A stretch of DNA of 64,000 nt from Arachidicoccus sp. (GTDB taxonomy: Bacteria > Bacteroidota > Bacteroidia > Chitinophagales > Chitinophagaceae): assembly GCA_028283605.1 (NCBI GenBank), contig JAPWKH010000003.1, positions 48,112-112,111 of the forward strand, given 5' to 3'. This document shows positions 54,815-63,929 of the stretch, piece after piece; position 1 is the first letter of the stretch, and every line of letters starts with the position of its first letter. The position numbers and the translations under genes were made by a program. A model generated the notes under the pieces. That model saw only the letters and a program-made list of their open reading frames with translations. It was not told the origin of the DNA and did no database searches.

Positions 54815-55732
54815 TTATTTTAAATCAATAGGATTATTTTCGACTAAATGCACATTATTGCCATAAGGACTTTCTTTAACCACGGAAAGGCTTTTTATAC
54901 TTGTTGGAGTTATTTTGTTAAGAGGACTATTCATTTTCAATCCTGAAGATTGTCCTTGCAGCCCGCTATTAAAGGCTGCTGGATTTTTTCGATAAGCAGC
55001 CATTGCCTTATTATATTGTTCTTCAGTAGCCGATATAGCATCGTTGGGAATGCCAATTACGCCTGCGGATGGAATAGAAATTTTCTTTATATCATACAAA
55101 ACCTGTCGCTTAGCATCAAAAACTTGTAATATTAACCCGGGCAAGCCATTTAATTTTCGTGGGCCAAAAGAAAAGGGAATATCTGTGGAAAACCAAGCAG
55201 TATATATTCTTCCATGGCTTTCTCCAACCGCTTTTTGACATGTATATCCTTGAATATTTTTAGTAGAATCCAATATTTGCCAATCAATGCCTGGAGTAGT
55301 ATCTTTTACACAAAACAAAGCAGATGTTATTGATTTTAATGTCCCAACTGAAGAATCTGTAAAATTCGTGTAATACATATCACTTGAAACAAAAGCATTA
55401 CCTCGAAGAGTAAGATTTAAATGATTAGGATCTGTAGCAGTTTGTACTTGTCTGTTCAAATCTGCATACATCATAGAATCACTCAGTTTTTTGGAATAAC
55501 TAAAAAAAATACTTTCATTTTTTCCGAAATCCAACTCATAAATTTCTTTATATAAATGCTGAGGCTGCGTAGTATCTTTTAAATATACAAAATCATAAAA
55601 CGCTTTTCCTTCAAGCTTACGAGGATTTTTTATTTTATATTCCATATCCCCAATTATTACAGTTTGAGCATTTAAATAGATAGGATAAAATAAAATGATG
55701 TATATAATCAGCGTTTTTATTCTTGCATGCAT
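54815..55732 (-). CDS. GLPGLI family protein (first of two)
   Basis: A 305-residue paralogue of its downstream neighbour (gap of 7 bases). The signal peptide ends near LNAQ. The signature GPRKLNGLPGLILQVFDAKR lies near residue 200, preceded by KNIQGYTCQKAVGESHGRIY and TAWFSTDIPFSFGP. The two share long identical blocks and must come from a duplication. Role unknown; the linked barrel suggests a joint role at the outer membrane. Confidence 0.9.
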   Translation of the reverse strand: MHARIKTLIIYIILFYPIYLNAQTVIIGDMEYKIKNPRKLEGKAFYDFVYLKDTTQPQHLYKEIYELDFGKNESIFFSYSKKLSDSMMYADLNRQVQTATDPNHLNLTLRGNAFVSSDMYYTNFTDSSVGTLKSITSALFCVKDTTPGIDWQILDSTKNIQGYTCQKAVGESHGRIYTAWFSTDIPFSFGPRKLNGLPGLILQVFDAKRQVLYDIKKISIPSAGVIGIPNDAISATEEQYNKAMAAYRKNPAAFNSGLQGQSSGLKMNSPLNKITPTSIKSLSVVKESPYGNNVHLVENNPIDLK

Positions 55733-55834
55733 GTAAATTATTTTATAACTATAAAGATAGTGATTAATTTAAAAAAATAGAATAAAAATTATTTAACCGC
55801 TGATTTTCTAAATATAAATTATCATTCAAGCTAT

Positions 55835-55842
55835 TATATTTG
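55835..55842 (+). promoter_or_regulatory. Promoter -7 box for valS
   Basis: TATATTTG fits TAnnTTTG only 4 bases before the ATG. Transcription would start almost at the start codon, so the mRNA may be nearly leaderless. The -33 box is unclear. Confidence 0.4.
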
Positions 55843-55846
55843 CAAA

Positions 55847-58468
55847 ATGGAATTAAGCAAAAATTTTGTCCCTTCAGAAGCAGAGAATAAGTGGACTTCA
55901 ATTTGGAAAGGAAAAAAATATTTCAACAGCAACCCTGATAGCCGCAAGGCATTTACAGTTGTGATACCACCGCCCAATGTTACAGGCGTTTTGCACATGG
56001 GCCATACTTTAAATGAAACGGTTCAGGATATTTTAGTTCGTCGTGCACGAATGAGCGGCTTCAATGCATGTTGGGTTCCCGGCAGCGACCATGCGTCTAT
56101 TGCCACTGAAGCCAAAGTGGTGCAAATGCTGAAAGAAAAGGGCATTGATAAAAATACTTTGTCACGAGAAGAATTTCTAAAATATGCTTTTGAATGGAAA
56201 GAAAAATATGGCGGAATCATTTATAATCAAATCGAAAGATTAGGGTGCAGCGTAGACTGGGACAGGGTTACTTTCACGATGGATGATCATTATTACAAAG
56301 CGGTAATAAAAGTCTTTGTGGATTTATATAAGAAAGGATTGGTTTATCGCGGCGCTCGTATGATTCATTGGGATCCGGCAGCACAAACAGCTTTGAGCGA
56401 TGAGGAAGTAGAATATAAAGACATACAAGGCAAACTGTATCATGTAAAATATAAGATTGTTGATAGCGATAATTATTTAACTGTCGCTACCTCACGCCCG
56501 GAAACCATTATGGGAGATGTTGCATTATGCGTAAATCCAACTGATGAAAGATATAAACATCTTCACGGAAAGAAAGTGATTGTACCATTAATCAACCGCG
56601 AAATTCCCGTCATCTTCGACGAATATATTGATATAAGTTTCGGGACCGGCGTACTGAAAGTAACGCCGGCGCACGACATTAACGATTACAATATTGGGCT
56701 GAAACACAATCTTGAAATCATTGATACACTTAATCCCAATGGCACTTTGAGCGAAGCAGCGCAAATCTTTGTTGGCATGGATCGTTTCGCAGCACGAAAG
56801 AAAATTGTAGAAGAATTAGCGAAAGAAAATCTGCTAATCAAAGAAGAAGAATATCCTACGCGCTTAGGCTATTCACAGCGTTCGGGCGCAGTTGTAGAGC
56901 CGAGAATTTCCACACAATGGTTTTTAAAAATGCAGGAGCTGGCTGAACCTGCGCTAAAGGCTGTAACCGAAGGAAACATTAAAATTCATCCCGGCGATAA
57001 ATTTTTAGCGACCTATAAACATTGGCTGGAAAATGTAAAAGACTGGTGTATTTCGAGACAGCTTTGGTGGGGACAACAAATTCCCGCTTGGTATGATGAT
57101 AAAGGAAATGTATTCGTTGCAGAAACAGAAGAAGAAGCTTTACAATTGTCAATTGTCAATTCCCAATTAACAAATAATAACGCCAAACTCACTCGCGACA
57201 ACGACGTTCTCGACACTTGGTTTTCATCCTGGCTTTGGCCGATGGAAGTGTTTAACGGGATTTCCAATCCGAATAATGAAGAACTGAAATATTATTATCC
57301 CACTTCTGTCCTTGTAACCGGGCAGGATATTATTTTCTTTTGGGTTGCACGTATGGTAATGGCAGGATTGGAATATGAAAAAACAATTCCTTTCCATGAT
57401 GTATATTTTACCGGAATGGTGCGAGATAAGCAAGGAAGAAAGATGTCCAAATCGCTCGGCAATTCTCCGGATTTATTAAACCTGATTGACACCTACGGCG
57501 CTGATGCTGTGCGTTTCGGCATTATGATTTCTTCGCCTGCCGGTAATGATTTATTATTTGATGAAGCTGCTTTGGAGCAAGGAAGAAATTTCAATAATAA
57601 GCTTTGGAATGCATTGAAATTGGTAAAAATGTGGGAAGAAAAAATCGACAATGGACAATTGAAAATTGAAAATGATTTTTCCATTACATGGTTTGAAAGC
57701 AGACTAAACGAAGTTAAAAACGAAGTTGCTCAATTACACGCGCAATTCAGGCTGAGCGAAGGTTTAAAGACTATTTATTCCTTGATCTGGGATGATTTTT
57801 GTTCATGGTATCTGGAATGGGTAAAGCCAAATTTCGGAGAAAATATTTCGAAAGAAATTTTCGATAAAACAGTTTTCTTCTTTGAAGAATTGCTCCAACT
57901 CTTGCATCCTTATATGCCGTTTATTACAGAAGAAATTTATCATTTATTAAAAGAACAAAAAGAAGATTTATGCGTAAAACAATTTGATTCAATCGGCAAT
58001 TCAGATAAGAAGATTTTGCAACAAGGCGAGTTGTTAAAGACAATTATTTCTTCCATTCGCGATGTTCGCAACAAGAACAATGTAAAGCCGAAAGAAACAA
58101 TTGTTTTGCAAATTCAAACGGAAAACAAAAATTCTTACATAAGTATTTTATCTATTTTACAAAAACAAATAAACGCTGAAAGTATTGGATTTACAGATGT
58201 TTCGATAGATAATAATGTTGTTGTAAATTTAGAGAAAGATAAATTCTTTATTCAGTTAAATCAACAAATCGATAAAGAAGCATTGAAAAATGATTTACTA
58301 AAAGACTTGGAATATCAGCAAAAATTTCTTGATTCAGTTTTGAAAAAATTAAGCAACGAACGCTTTGTACAAAATGCAAAACCTGAAATTGTTGCAATAG
58401 AAAAAAAGAAACAATCCGATGCGGAAGCAAGGATCAAAACAATTAAAGAAAGTTTGGCGAGTCTGTAA
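55847..58468 (+). CDS. valS: Valyl-tRNA synthetase
   Basis: An 873-residue class-I synthetase. The HIGH motif appears as GVLHMGHTLNETVQD (about residue 50) and KMSKS as GRKMSKSLGNSPDLL (about 530). The editing domain (YLTVATSRPETIMGDVALCV) and DVLDTWFSSWLWPMEVFNG are both intact, and a C-terminal coiled-coil arm ends the protein. Two short in-frame inserts come from a dispersed A+T-rich repeat: QLSIVNSQLTNNN (near residue 433) and IDNGQLKIEND (near 600). Both are in surface regions and leave all motifs intact. Confidence 0.96.
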   Translation: MELSKNFVPSEAENKWTSIWKGKKYFNSNPDSRKAFTVVIPPPNVTGVLHMGHTLNETVQDILVRRARMSGFNACWVPGSDHASIATEAKVVQMLKEKGIDKNTLSREEFLKYAFEWKEKYGGIIYNQIERLGCSVDWDRVTFTMDDHYYKAVIKVFVDLYKKGLVYRGARMIHWDPAAQTALSDEEVEYKDIQGKLYHVKYKIVDSDNYLTVATSRPETIMGDVALCVNPTDERYKHLHGKKVIVPLINREIPVIFDEYIDISFGTGVLKVTPAHDINDYNIGLKHNLEIIDTLNPNGTLSEAAQIFVGMDRFAARKKIVEELAKENLLIKEEEYPTRLGYSQRSGAVVEPRISTQWFLKMQELAEPALKAVTEGNIKIHPGDKFLATYKHWLENVKDWCISRQLWWGQQIPAWYDDKGNVFVAETEEEALQLSIVNSQLTNNNAKLTRDNDVLDTWFSSWLWPMEVFNGISNPNNEELKYYYPTSVLVTGQDIIFFWVARMVMAGLEYEKTIPFHDVYFTGMVRDKQGRKMSKSLGNSPDLLNLIDTYGADAVRFGIMISSPAGNDLLFDEAALEQGRNFNNKLWNALKLVKMWEEKIDNGQLKIENDFSITWFESRLNEVKNEVAQLHAQFRLSEGLKTIYSLIWDDFCSWYLEWVKPNFGENISKEIFDKTVFFFEELLQLLHPYMPFITEEIYHLLKEQKEDLCVKQFDSIGNSDKKILQQGELLKTIISSIRDVRNKNNVKPKETIVLQIQTENKNSYISILSILQKQINAESIGFTDVSIDNNVVVNLEKDKFFIQLNQQIDKEALKNDLLKDLEYQQKFLDSVLKKLSNERFVQNAKPEIVAIEKKKQSDAEARIKTIKESLASL
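57144..57161. repeat. AATTGTC heptamer repeat inside valS
   Basis: An 18-base copy identical to that at 39646-39663. It is read in frame as QLSIVNSQ, a phrase common to repeat-derived peptides in Bacteroidota proteins. A related insert (GACAATTGAAAATTGAA type) is at 57646-57673. Confidence 0.7.
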
Positions 58469-58471
58469 ATA

Positions 58472-59289
58472 TTATTTCTTTCTGAAGAAAATTCTTATAG
58501 GCACGCCTTTAAAATCAAAATTGGCGCGCAGCTGGTTTTCCAAATAATTTCTGTACGGCGTTTTAATATCGTCGGGAAAATTGGCAAAGAAAGCAAATGA
58601 CGGCACGTGCGTTGGCAGCTGCATTACATATTTAATTTTAATGGAATGGCCGCGTACAACCGGCGCATGATAAGACTCTACAGCTTTGAGCATTACTTCA
58701 TTTAATTTACTGGTAGCAATGCGCCGCTTCTTACATTCGCAAACATCCAATGCTATTTCAATCGCTTTGTGAATGCGCGTTTTTTCTTTCGCTGAAATAA
58801 AAATTACAGGTACATCTGTAAAAGGCGCTATTCTTTTCTTCAATTCGTTTTCATAATCGCGTGCAGTGTTGGTTGATTTATCAGCAACAAGATCCCATTT
58901 ATTTACCAACAAAACAATTCCTTTTCCCTTTCGTACGGCAAGACTGAAAATATTAATATCCTGTGCAGTGATTCCTTTTTCCGCATCCAAAACCAACAGG
59001 CAAGTATCCGCTTCGTCCATCGCTTTAATGGCGCGTATTACAGAGTAAAATTCAAGATCGTCCTTCTCTTTGTTTTTCTTACGAATTCCGGCTGTATCAA
59101 TCAGCATAAAATCTTTTTCTGAAACAATTTATAACGCGTATGAATGGTATCTCTCGTGGTTCCTGCGATATTGCTTACAATAGTGCGGTCTTGCCCTGTC
59201 AATGCGTTCAATAAAGAAGACTTGCCTACATTCGGCTGCCCGATTATTTCAATCTTTGGCAACTCGCTTGTTTCATCAAGCATATTCAT
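58472..59289 (-). pseudogene. der: GTPase Der, 5' half missing at a chimeric join and one frameshift
   Basis: Der (EngA) is a ribosome-assembly GTPase with two GTPase domains. Only the second and the KH-like end are here: [18 protein letters not shown] (G1), [16 protein letters not shown] (G2), [11 protein letters not shown] (G3), LVNKWDLV (G4) and the tail PVVRGHSIKIKYVMQ. The first GTPase domain (about 170 residues) is absent: the sequence changes to Burkholderia-like DNA just before the codons for [10 protein letters not shown]. In addition the A-run at 59113-59117 has the wrong length, which breaks the frame between KLFQK and FMLIDTAG. An essential gene would not be tolerated in this form; assembly error is the likely cause. 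Confidence 0.9.
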
Positions 59290-59304
59290 CCAGGTCTGGC
59301 TGAA
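59290..59304. other. Junction of Bacteroidota and Burkholderia-like DNA
   Basis: To the left, A+T-rich Bacteroidota sequence with der in frame; to the right, G+C-rich sequence in which ybiB ends normally at 59305. Base composition, codon usage and gene content all switch within these 15 bases. The exact point cannot be fixed because either source could supply the bridging bases. Confidence 0.85.
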
Positions 59305-60222
59305 TCAAAGCGGCAACGCTTCACCGCGCAATACGGCGCTGATCCAGGCGGCCGTCGTGGGCGCGTCTTTGGCTTCGGGCAAGTCCACTTCCGGCGCATC
59401 GGGCGACGAGCGCTCGTGCGGCACGCGCGTTTCGCAGACACCGTCGTGCAACCAGTCGACCTGCACCTGACGCCGCGTATCGGCCACCGCTTCGCCTTCA
59501 GTGCCACGCGCAAGCAGCGCGCCGCCGGCGGCCGCGTCCGGATGTGTGTTGAACAGTTGCGTGAGGCTGTCGCGATACGGCGGGTGCGTATAGTTCACGA
59601 GGCGCAAACCCGCGGGCGCGAACGGCTGCAGGATTTTCACCAGCGTGTGCGTCGAGTTGCGCACGCCCATGCGCCGGCGCAGCGCAAGCAGGCGCGCGAG
59701 CTTCGGCGCGAGCACGTCGATTGGAGCAAACGCAAGGCGGCGCTCGGCGAGACCGTCTTCGATATCGGCGTGCGATCGCGCGTGCGGAATCTGCAGATGC
59801 GTGAAGATTTCCGCGCTCGTCACGCGACCCGGATCTTCGGTGACGCCGTGCACCAGCACCGGCACGCCTTCGCGCGCGAGCAGCAGCGCGAGCAGCGGCA
59901 CCAGGTTCGGCTGCTTGCGCGCGCCGTTGTAGCTCGGGATCGACACCGGCCGGAACTCGCCGTGCGGCAGATGAATCGGCTCGAACGACGCATGCGCGCC
60001 GGCCAGCATCGCGGCGAGTTCATCGGCGGTTTCGCCCTTCACGCGGTACGCAAGCAGCACCGCGCCGAGTTCGAGCTCGGCCACGCGGCCATCGAGCATC
60101 GCGGTGTAGAGCGAGCGCGTGTCGTCGGCGGTCAGCGCGCGGGCGCCGTTCGGGCCGCGGCCGATTTCCTTGATGAAGCGGGCGCAGGGGAAGGGATTGG
60201 CGGTTTCGGCGGAGTCGGTCAT
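59305..60222 (-). CDS. ybiB: DNA-binding protein YbiB (TrpD2-like)
   Basis: A 305-residue protein with the anthranilate-phosphoribosyltransferase fold, started at the ATG before TDSAETANPFPCARF. It reads FIKEIGRGPNGARALTADDT, then ELELGAVLLAYRVKGETADE, SYNGARKQPNLVPLLALLL and GVRNSTHTLVKILQPF. YbiB lacks the phosphoribosyl-transfer activity of TrpD and binds nucleic acid (established for the E. coli protein). The strong G/C third-position bias is typical of Burkholderia. It is complete at its 3' end despite the nearby join. Confidence 0.87.
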   Translation of the reverse strand: MTDSAETANPFPCARFIKEIGRGPNGARALTADDTRSLYTAMLDGRVAELELGAVLLAYRVKGETADELAAMLAGAHASFEPIHLPHGEFRPVSIPSYNGARKQPNLVPLLALLLAREGVPVLVHGVTEDPGRVTSAEIFTHLQIPHARSHADIEDGLAERRLAFAPIDVLAPKLARLLALRRRMGVRNSTHTLVKILQPFAPAGLRLVNYTHPPYRDSLTQLFNTHPDAAAGGALLARGTEGEAVADTRRQVQVDWLHDGVCETRVPHERSSPDAPEVDLPEAKDAPTTAAWISAVLRGEALPL

Positions 60223-60449
60223 CGGGCGCAGTGGGACGTGTTGGCGTGCCGCGCAAAGCGGTTGGCCACAATATTCAAGGGACGCTGTCGAGTGTGAGTA
60301 TCGCATCTATGGCGATCCCGCGAGACGCGACGCCCGCGGCGCCGGCCTTGCCGGTACATGCCGAACTGGTGCGCGCGTCGCTTTGTCGCGCGTTACACTC
60401 GATGTTTTATCGCCGCGCTGGCGGCACACATGAAATAACGGAGAACGGG

Positions 60450-61147
60450 ATGAGTTACGTATTTGCACCCGCACCGGTGGTCGCGGTGCCGGTCGTGGGA
60501 TCCAGCGAGCACTTCGCGGTGCGTCGCATCTACTGTGTGGGCCGTAACTACGAGGCGCACGCGCGCGAGATGGGACACGATCCCGACCGCGAACCGCCGT
60601 TCTTCTTCGCCAAGCCGGCCGATGCCGTGCTGTACGTGGCACCCGGCGCCACCGGCGAGTTTCCGTATCCGTCGCTGTCGAAAAACGTCCACTTCGAGAT
60701 GGAAATGGTGGCGGCGATCGGCAAAGCGGCAAGAACATTCCGGTCGAGAGCGCGCTCGACCACGTCTACGGTTACGCGCTCGGTCTCGACATGACGCGCC
60801 GCGATCTGCAGGCCGAAGCCAAAAAGCTGGGCCGTCCCTGGGATACCGCGAAGGGCTTCGACCACTCGGCGCCGCTGGGCCCGATTCATCCGGCGGCGAC
60901 GGTCGGCCATGTCGACAAGGGCGCGATCTGGTTGTCGGTGAACGGCGAGGAAAAGCAAAGCTCGGACGTGTCGCAACTGATCTGGTCGGTGGCCGAGACG
61001 ATCGCGTATCTGTCCACTCTGTTCGAACTGCAACCCGGCGATCTGATTTTCACGGGCACGCCGGAAGGCGTCGGCGCAGTGGTGCAGGGCGATCTGATGA
61101 AGGGCGGCGTGGACGGGCTCGGCGAGCTCAGCGTGCGCGTCGTCTGA
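60450..61147 (+). pseudogene. Fumarylacetoacetate hydrolase family protein, with a one-base deletion
   Basis: About 232 residues if one base is restored. It begins MSYVFAPAPVVAVPVVGSSE, with motifs [34 protein letters not shown] and [12 protein letters not shown] of the FAH family. At 60726 one G is missing from the expected AAAGGC (the frame breaks after IGK), and the correct frame resumes as [19 protein letters not shown], then [17 protein letters not shown]. The restored length is divisible by three. Members hydrolyse or decarboxylate beta-diketo acids; with maiA 26 bases downstream it probably serves aromatic catabolism. Likely a sequencing error. Confidence 0.85.
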
Positions 61148-61172
61148 CGGCCGGTTGGAGGAGACAGACAAC

Positions 61173-61799
61173 ATGAAGCTCTACAGCTATTTCCGTAGCT
61201 CGGCGTCGTATCGCGTGCGCATTGCGCTGAACGTGAAAAATCTGCCGTACGACTACGTGCCGGTGCATCTTGTGCGCGACGGCGGCGAGCAGTTGAAGCC
61301 CGAATACCGCAAGGTGAACGCGGACGGGATCGTGCCGACCTTTGTCGACGGCAATGACGTGATGCCGCAGTCGCTCGCGATCATCGAGTATCTGGAAGAG
61401 ATGCATCCCGAGCCGCCGCTGTTGCCGAAGGCGCCGGCCGATCGCGCGTATGTGCGGGCGGTGGCGTTGCAGGTGGCGTGCGAGATTCATCCGCTGAACA
61501 ATCTGCGCGTGCTGAAGTATCTGAAGCACACGCTATGCGTGGACGAAGATGCGAAAGACGCGTGGTACAAGCATTGGGTCGAGGCGGGTTTCGCGACGCT
61601 GGAGACGCATCTGGCCGGCGACCCGCGCACCGGCAAGCTGTGTTTCGGCGATACGCCGACCATCGCGGACACCTGTCTGATTCCGCAAGTGTTCAACGCG
61701 CAGCGCTTCAAGGTCGACACAGCGAAGTTTCCGACCATTCAGCGCATCTATGATCATGCGATGCAACTCGACGCGTTTGCGCGCGCGGCGCCCGGTGCC
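61173..61799 (+). CDS. maiA: Maleylacetoacetate isomerase, last codons lost at a join
   Basis: A zeta-class glutathione transferase that isomerises maleylacetoacetate to fumarylacetoacetate in tyrosine/phenylalanine breakdown. It starts MKLYSYFRSSASYRVRIALN, with the catalytic SSxS; the substrate helix IIEYLEEMHPEPPLLPK and GDTPTIADTCLIPQVFNAQ follow. The usual C-terminus should end a few residues after FARAAPG near 61797, but no stop is there: the frame continues to 62309 as the antisense of ftsY. So only 3-6 residues and the stop seem to be missing. A good ribosome site (GGAGGAG) lies upstream. Confidence 0.85.
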
Positions 61800-61805
61800 C
61801 AGCAG
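61791..61805. other. Abnormal join between convergent maiA and ftsY
   Basis: Both genes reach this point without a stop codon. FtsY should end ...DALLG here (stop expected at 61794-61796, where ACC is read instead), and MaiA should end within a few codons. The intergenic DNA and both stops are missing. This is best read as a deletion or misjoin, possibly helped by the GCCCAGCAG segment. Confidence 0.65.
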
Positions 61806-62962
61806 TGCGTCCGAAAACTCCTCGGCGCTGAACGGCTGCAGGTCTTCGACCTTTTCGCCGACTCCGATGAAATAGACAGGAATGGGCCGCTGCCGCGCAA
61901 TTGCCGCGAGAATGCCGCCCTTGGCCGTGCCATCCAGTTTGGTGACGATGAGGCCGGTGAGACCCAGCGCGTCGTCGAATGCCTTCACTTGCGAGAGCGC
62001 ATTCTGGCCGGTGTTGGCGTCAATGACGAGCAGCACTTCGTGCGGCGCGCTGTCCATGGCCTTGCCGATCACGCGCTTCACCTTGCGCAACTCTTCCATC
62101 AGATGCAGTTGCGTGGGCAAACGGCCTGCCGTGTCCGCCATCAGCACGTCGATTTTTCGCGCGCGCGCTGCGCCGACCGCGTCGAAGATCACCGCAGCCG
62201 GATCGCCGCTTTCCTGCGAAACGACCGTGACGTTGTTGCGTTCGCCCCAGATGGCGAGCTGTTCGCGCGCGGCAGCGCGGAACGTGTCGCCGGCGGCGAG
62301 CAGCACTGACTGATTGAAGCTTTGCAGATGCTTTGCCAGCTTGCCGATGCTGGTGGTCTTACCCGCGCCGTTGACGCCGGCGATCATCATCACGAGCGGC
62401 TGCGCGCGGCCGAGCATCAGCGATTTTTCCAGCGGCTTGAGCAGGTCGATCAGCAGCGTGCGCAGCGCCGTTTTGACCTGCTGGGGATCGGTGAGGCGCT
62501 CGGCGCGCACTTTTTCGCGCAGCGCTTCGAGCAGGAATTCGGTGGCATCGACGCCCGCGTCCGACATCAGCAGCGCGGTTTCGAGCTCTTCGTACAGGTC
62601 CTCGTCGATCTTCGTGCCGACGAAAATGCCGGTCAGGCTCGAACTCGTTTTCGACAGGCCGGTCTTCAGGCGTGTTAGCCACGAGCGCTTCGCGCCTGCG
62701 TCCTGCAGGGGCGGCGGGACGACTTCGATGGTTTCGTCGAGCGCGAATGCTTCCGGCTCGGGTTCGATTGCCGACGGAGCGGCTACGGGCGGCGTCTCGA
62801 CGCGAACCGGAGCCGCGGCCGGGCGCGGCGCGGTCGGCGCGACGGGCGCTGCGGCGCCTCTACGGCAGGTTCGGGCGCCAGGGCTTCCGGCGCCGTCTGC
62901 GATTCTTCTGGCGCGTTATCGGACTCTTTCGAACCCTTGAATCGTTTGAAAAAGCTGAACAT
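61797..62962 (-). pseudogene. ftsY: Signal recognition particle receptor FtsY, frameshifted and lacking its stop
   Basis: About 388 residues when repaired. The start is MFSFFKRFKGSKESDN, followed by the acidic Pro/Ala-rich A domain. One base is missing near 62855, breaking the frame after EPAVEA; the correct frame resumes APVAPTAPRPAAAPVRV and continues EPEAFALDETIEVV, SWLTRLKTGLSKTSS, then the NG domain: MIAGVNGAGKTTSIGKLA (P-loop), DTFRAAAREQLAIWG, DTAGRLPTQLHLMEEL and LTGLIVTKLDGTAKGGILAA. It ends GVGEKVEDLQPFSAEEFSD then ALLG without a stop. It receives the SRP at the membrane; the disruptions are probably assembly errors. Confidence 0.9.
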
Positions 62963-63203
62963 GATCTGGCGTGGTGAGAGCGCGCGCCGATGCGCGCAGC
63001 CGGCACAAGACCGGTGGGAGCGGCAGGCAGCGTTGCGATGCGGGATGCAAGGCGCTGGAAGCCGCACATTTTATCAGGCGCGCCGCCGCCCGTCGTATCG
63101 GCCGAACGGCCAGGCTGGACGCGGCGCGCCCCTGTGGTAACGTTGGCGCTCCGGCCCTCACGCATCGGCGTGGCGGGCGCCCACATCACGTCATTGAAAC
63201 TGC

Positions 63204-63818
63204 ATGCCCCGTTCTTCATCTTCACGCGCTCACGGCGCTTCGTCCAAAGGCGGCAAGCCGCACGCCATCCGTATCATCGGCGGCGACTGGAAGCGCACGC
63301 CGCTGCCCGTGCTCGACCTCGACGGCCTGCGCCCCACGCCCGACCGCGTGCGCGAAACGCTGTTCAACTGGCTCGGCCAGGATCTGGACGGCCAGCGCTG
63401 CCTCGATCTGTTCGCCGGTAGCGGCGCACTCGGCTTCGAAGCGGCCTCGCGCGGCGCGGCGCGGGTGTTGATGGTGGAGCGCAATGCGCGGGCCGCCAGC
63501 CAGCTGCGCGCGAACCAGGAGCGCCTCGCAGCGCGTGCGATCGAAATCGCCGAAGCCGACGGCCTGCGCCTCGCGGCGAGTCTCGCGCCCGGATCGTTCG
63601 ACGTGGTTTTCCTCGATCCGCCATTCGACGCCGGTCTGCTCGACAAGGCGCTCGCGCTGGCCGTGCCGTTGATCAGCGCCGAAGGTTTCCTGTACGTGGA
63701 AACGGGCGAAGCGCTCGAACTCGAAGGCAACGAGACGCTAGCCGGCTGGGAAATCGTGCGGCAAGGCAAAGCGGGCGCTGTCCACTTTCATTTGCTGCAG
63801 CGCGAAAATAAGGAATAA
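63204..63818 (+). CDS. rsmD: 16S rRNA (guanine966-N2)-methyltransferase
   Basis: A 204-residue methyltransferase. After a short basic leader come IRIIGGDWKRTPLPV, LRPTPDRVRETLFNWL (substrate/RNA motif), the SAM site CLDLFAGSGALGFEAASRG and the catalytic FDVVFLDPPFDAG (DPPF). It methylates G966 of 16S rRNA. Divergent from ftsY and followed by coaD, the standard order in Burkholderiaceae. No frameshift is visible. Confidence 0.93.
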   Translation: MPRSSSSRAHGASSKGGKPHAIRIIGGDWKRTPLPVLDLDGLRPTPDRVRETLFNWLGQDLDGQRCLDLFAGSGALGFEAASRGAARVLMVERNARAASQLRANQERLAARAIEIAEADGLRLAASLAPGSFDVVFLDPPFDAGLLDKALALAVPLISAEGFLYVETGEALELEGNETLAGWEIVRQGKAGAVHFHLLQRENKE

Positions 63819-63929
63819 TGCGCGTTCCAAAACAAGCCGCGGACGGTTACCGTCACGCGTGCGGTCGGTGCCAAATGCGTCACGCGGACGCTTTGACGTG
63901 CCCATTTGTCTGAAGAGAGGAGAAGTCTC

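Noticed and set aside
54815..55732. The tandem GLPGLI genes as an assembly duplication
   Set aside because: The two proteins share motifs but differ across most positions, so they are true paralogues and not a repeated contig segment.
59416..60297. Forward open frame of about 290 codons opposite ybiB
   Set aside because: Arg/His-rich translation with no domain, lying wholly antisense to a recognisable gene in G+C-rich DNA. A composition shadow.
61155..62309. Long open frame that continues maiA to 62309
   Set aside because: Beyond 61799 it is only the antisense of ftsY; high G+C keeps it open. It is the result of the abnormal join and not a fusion protein.
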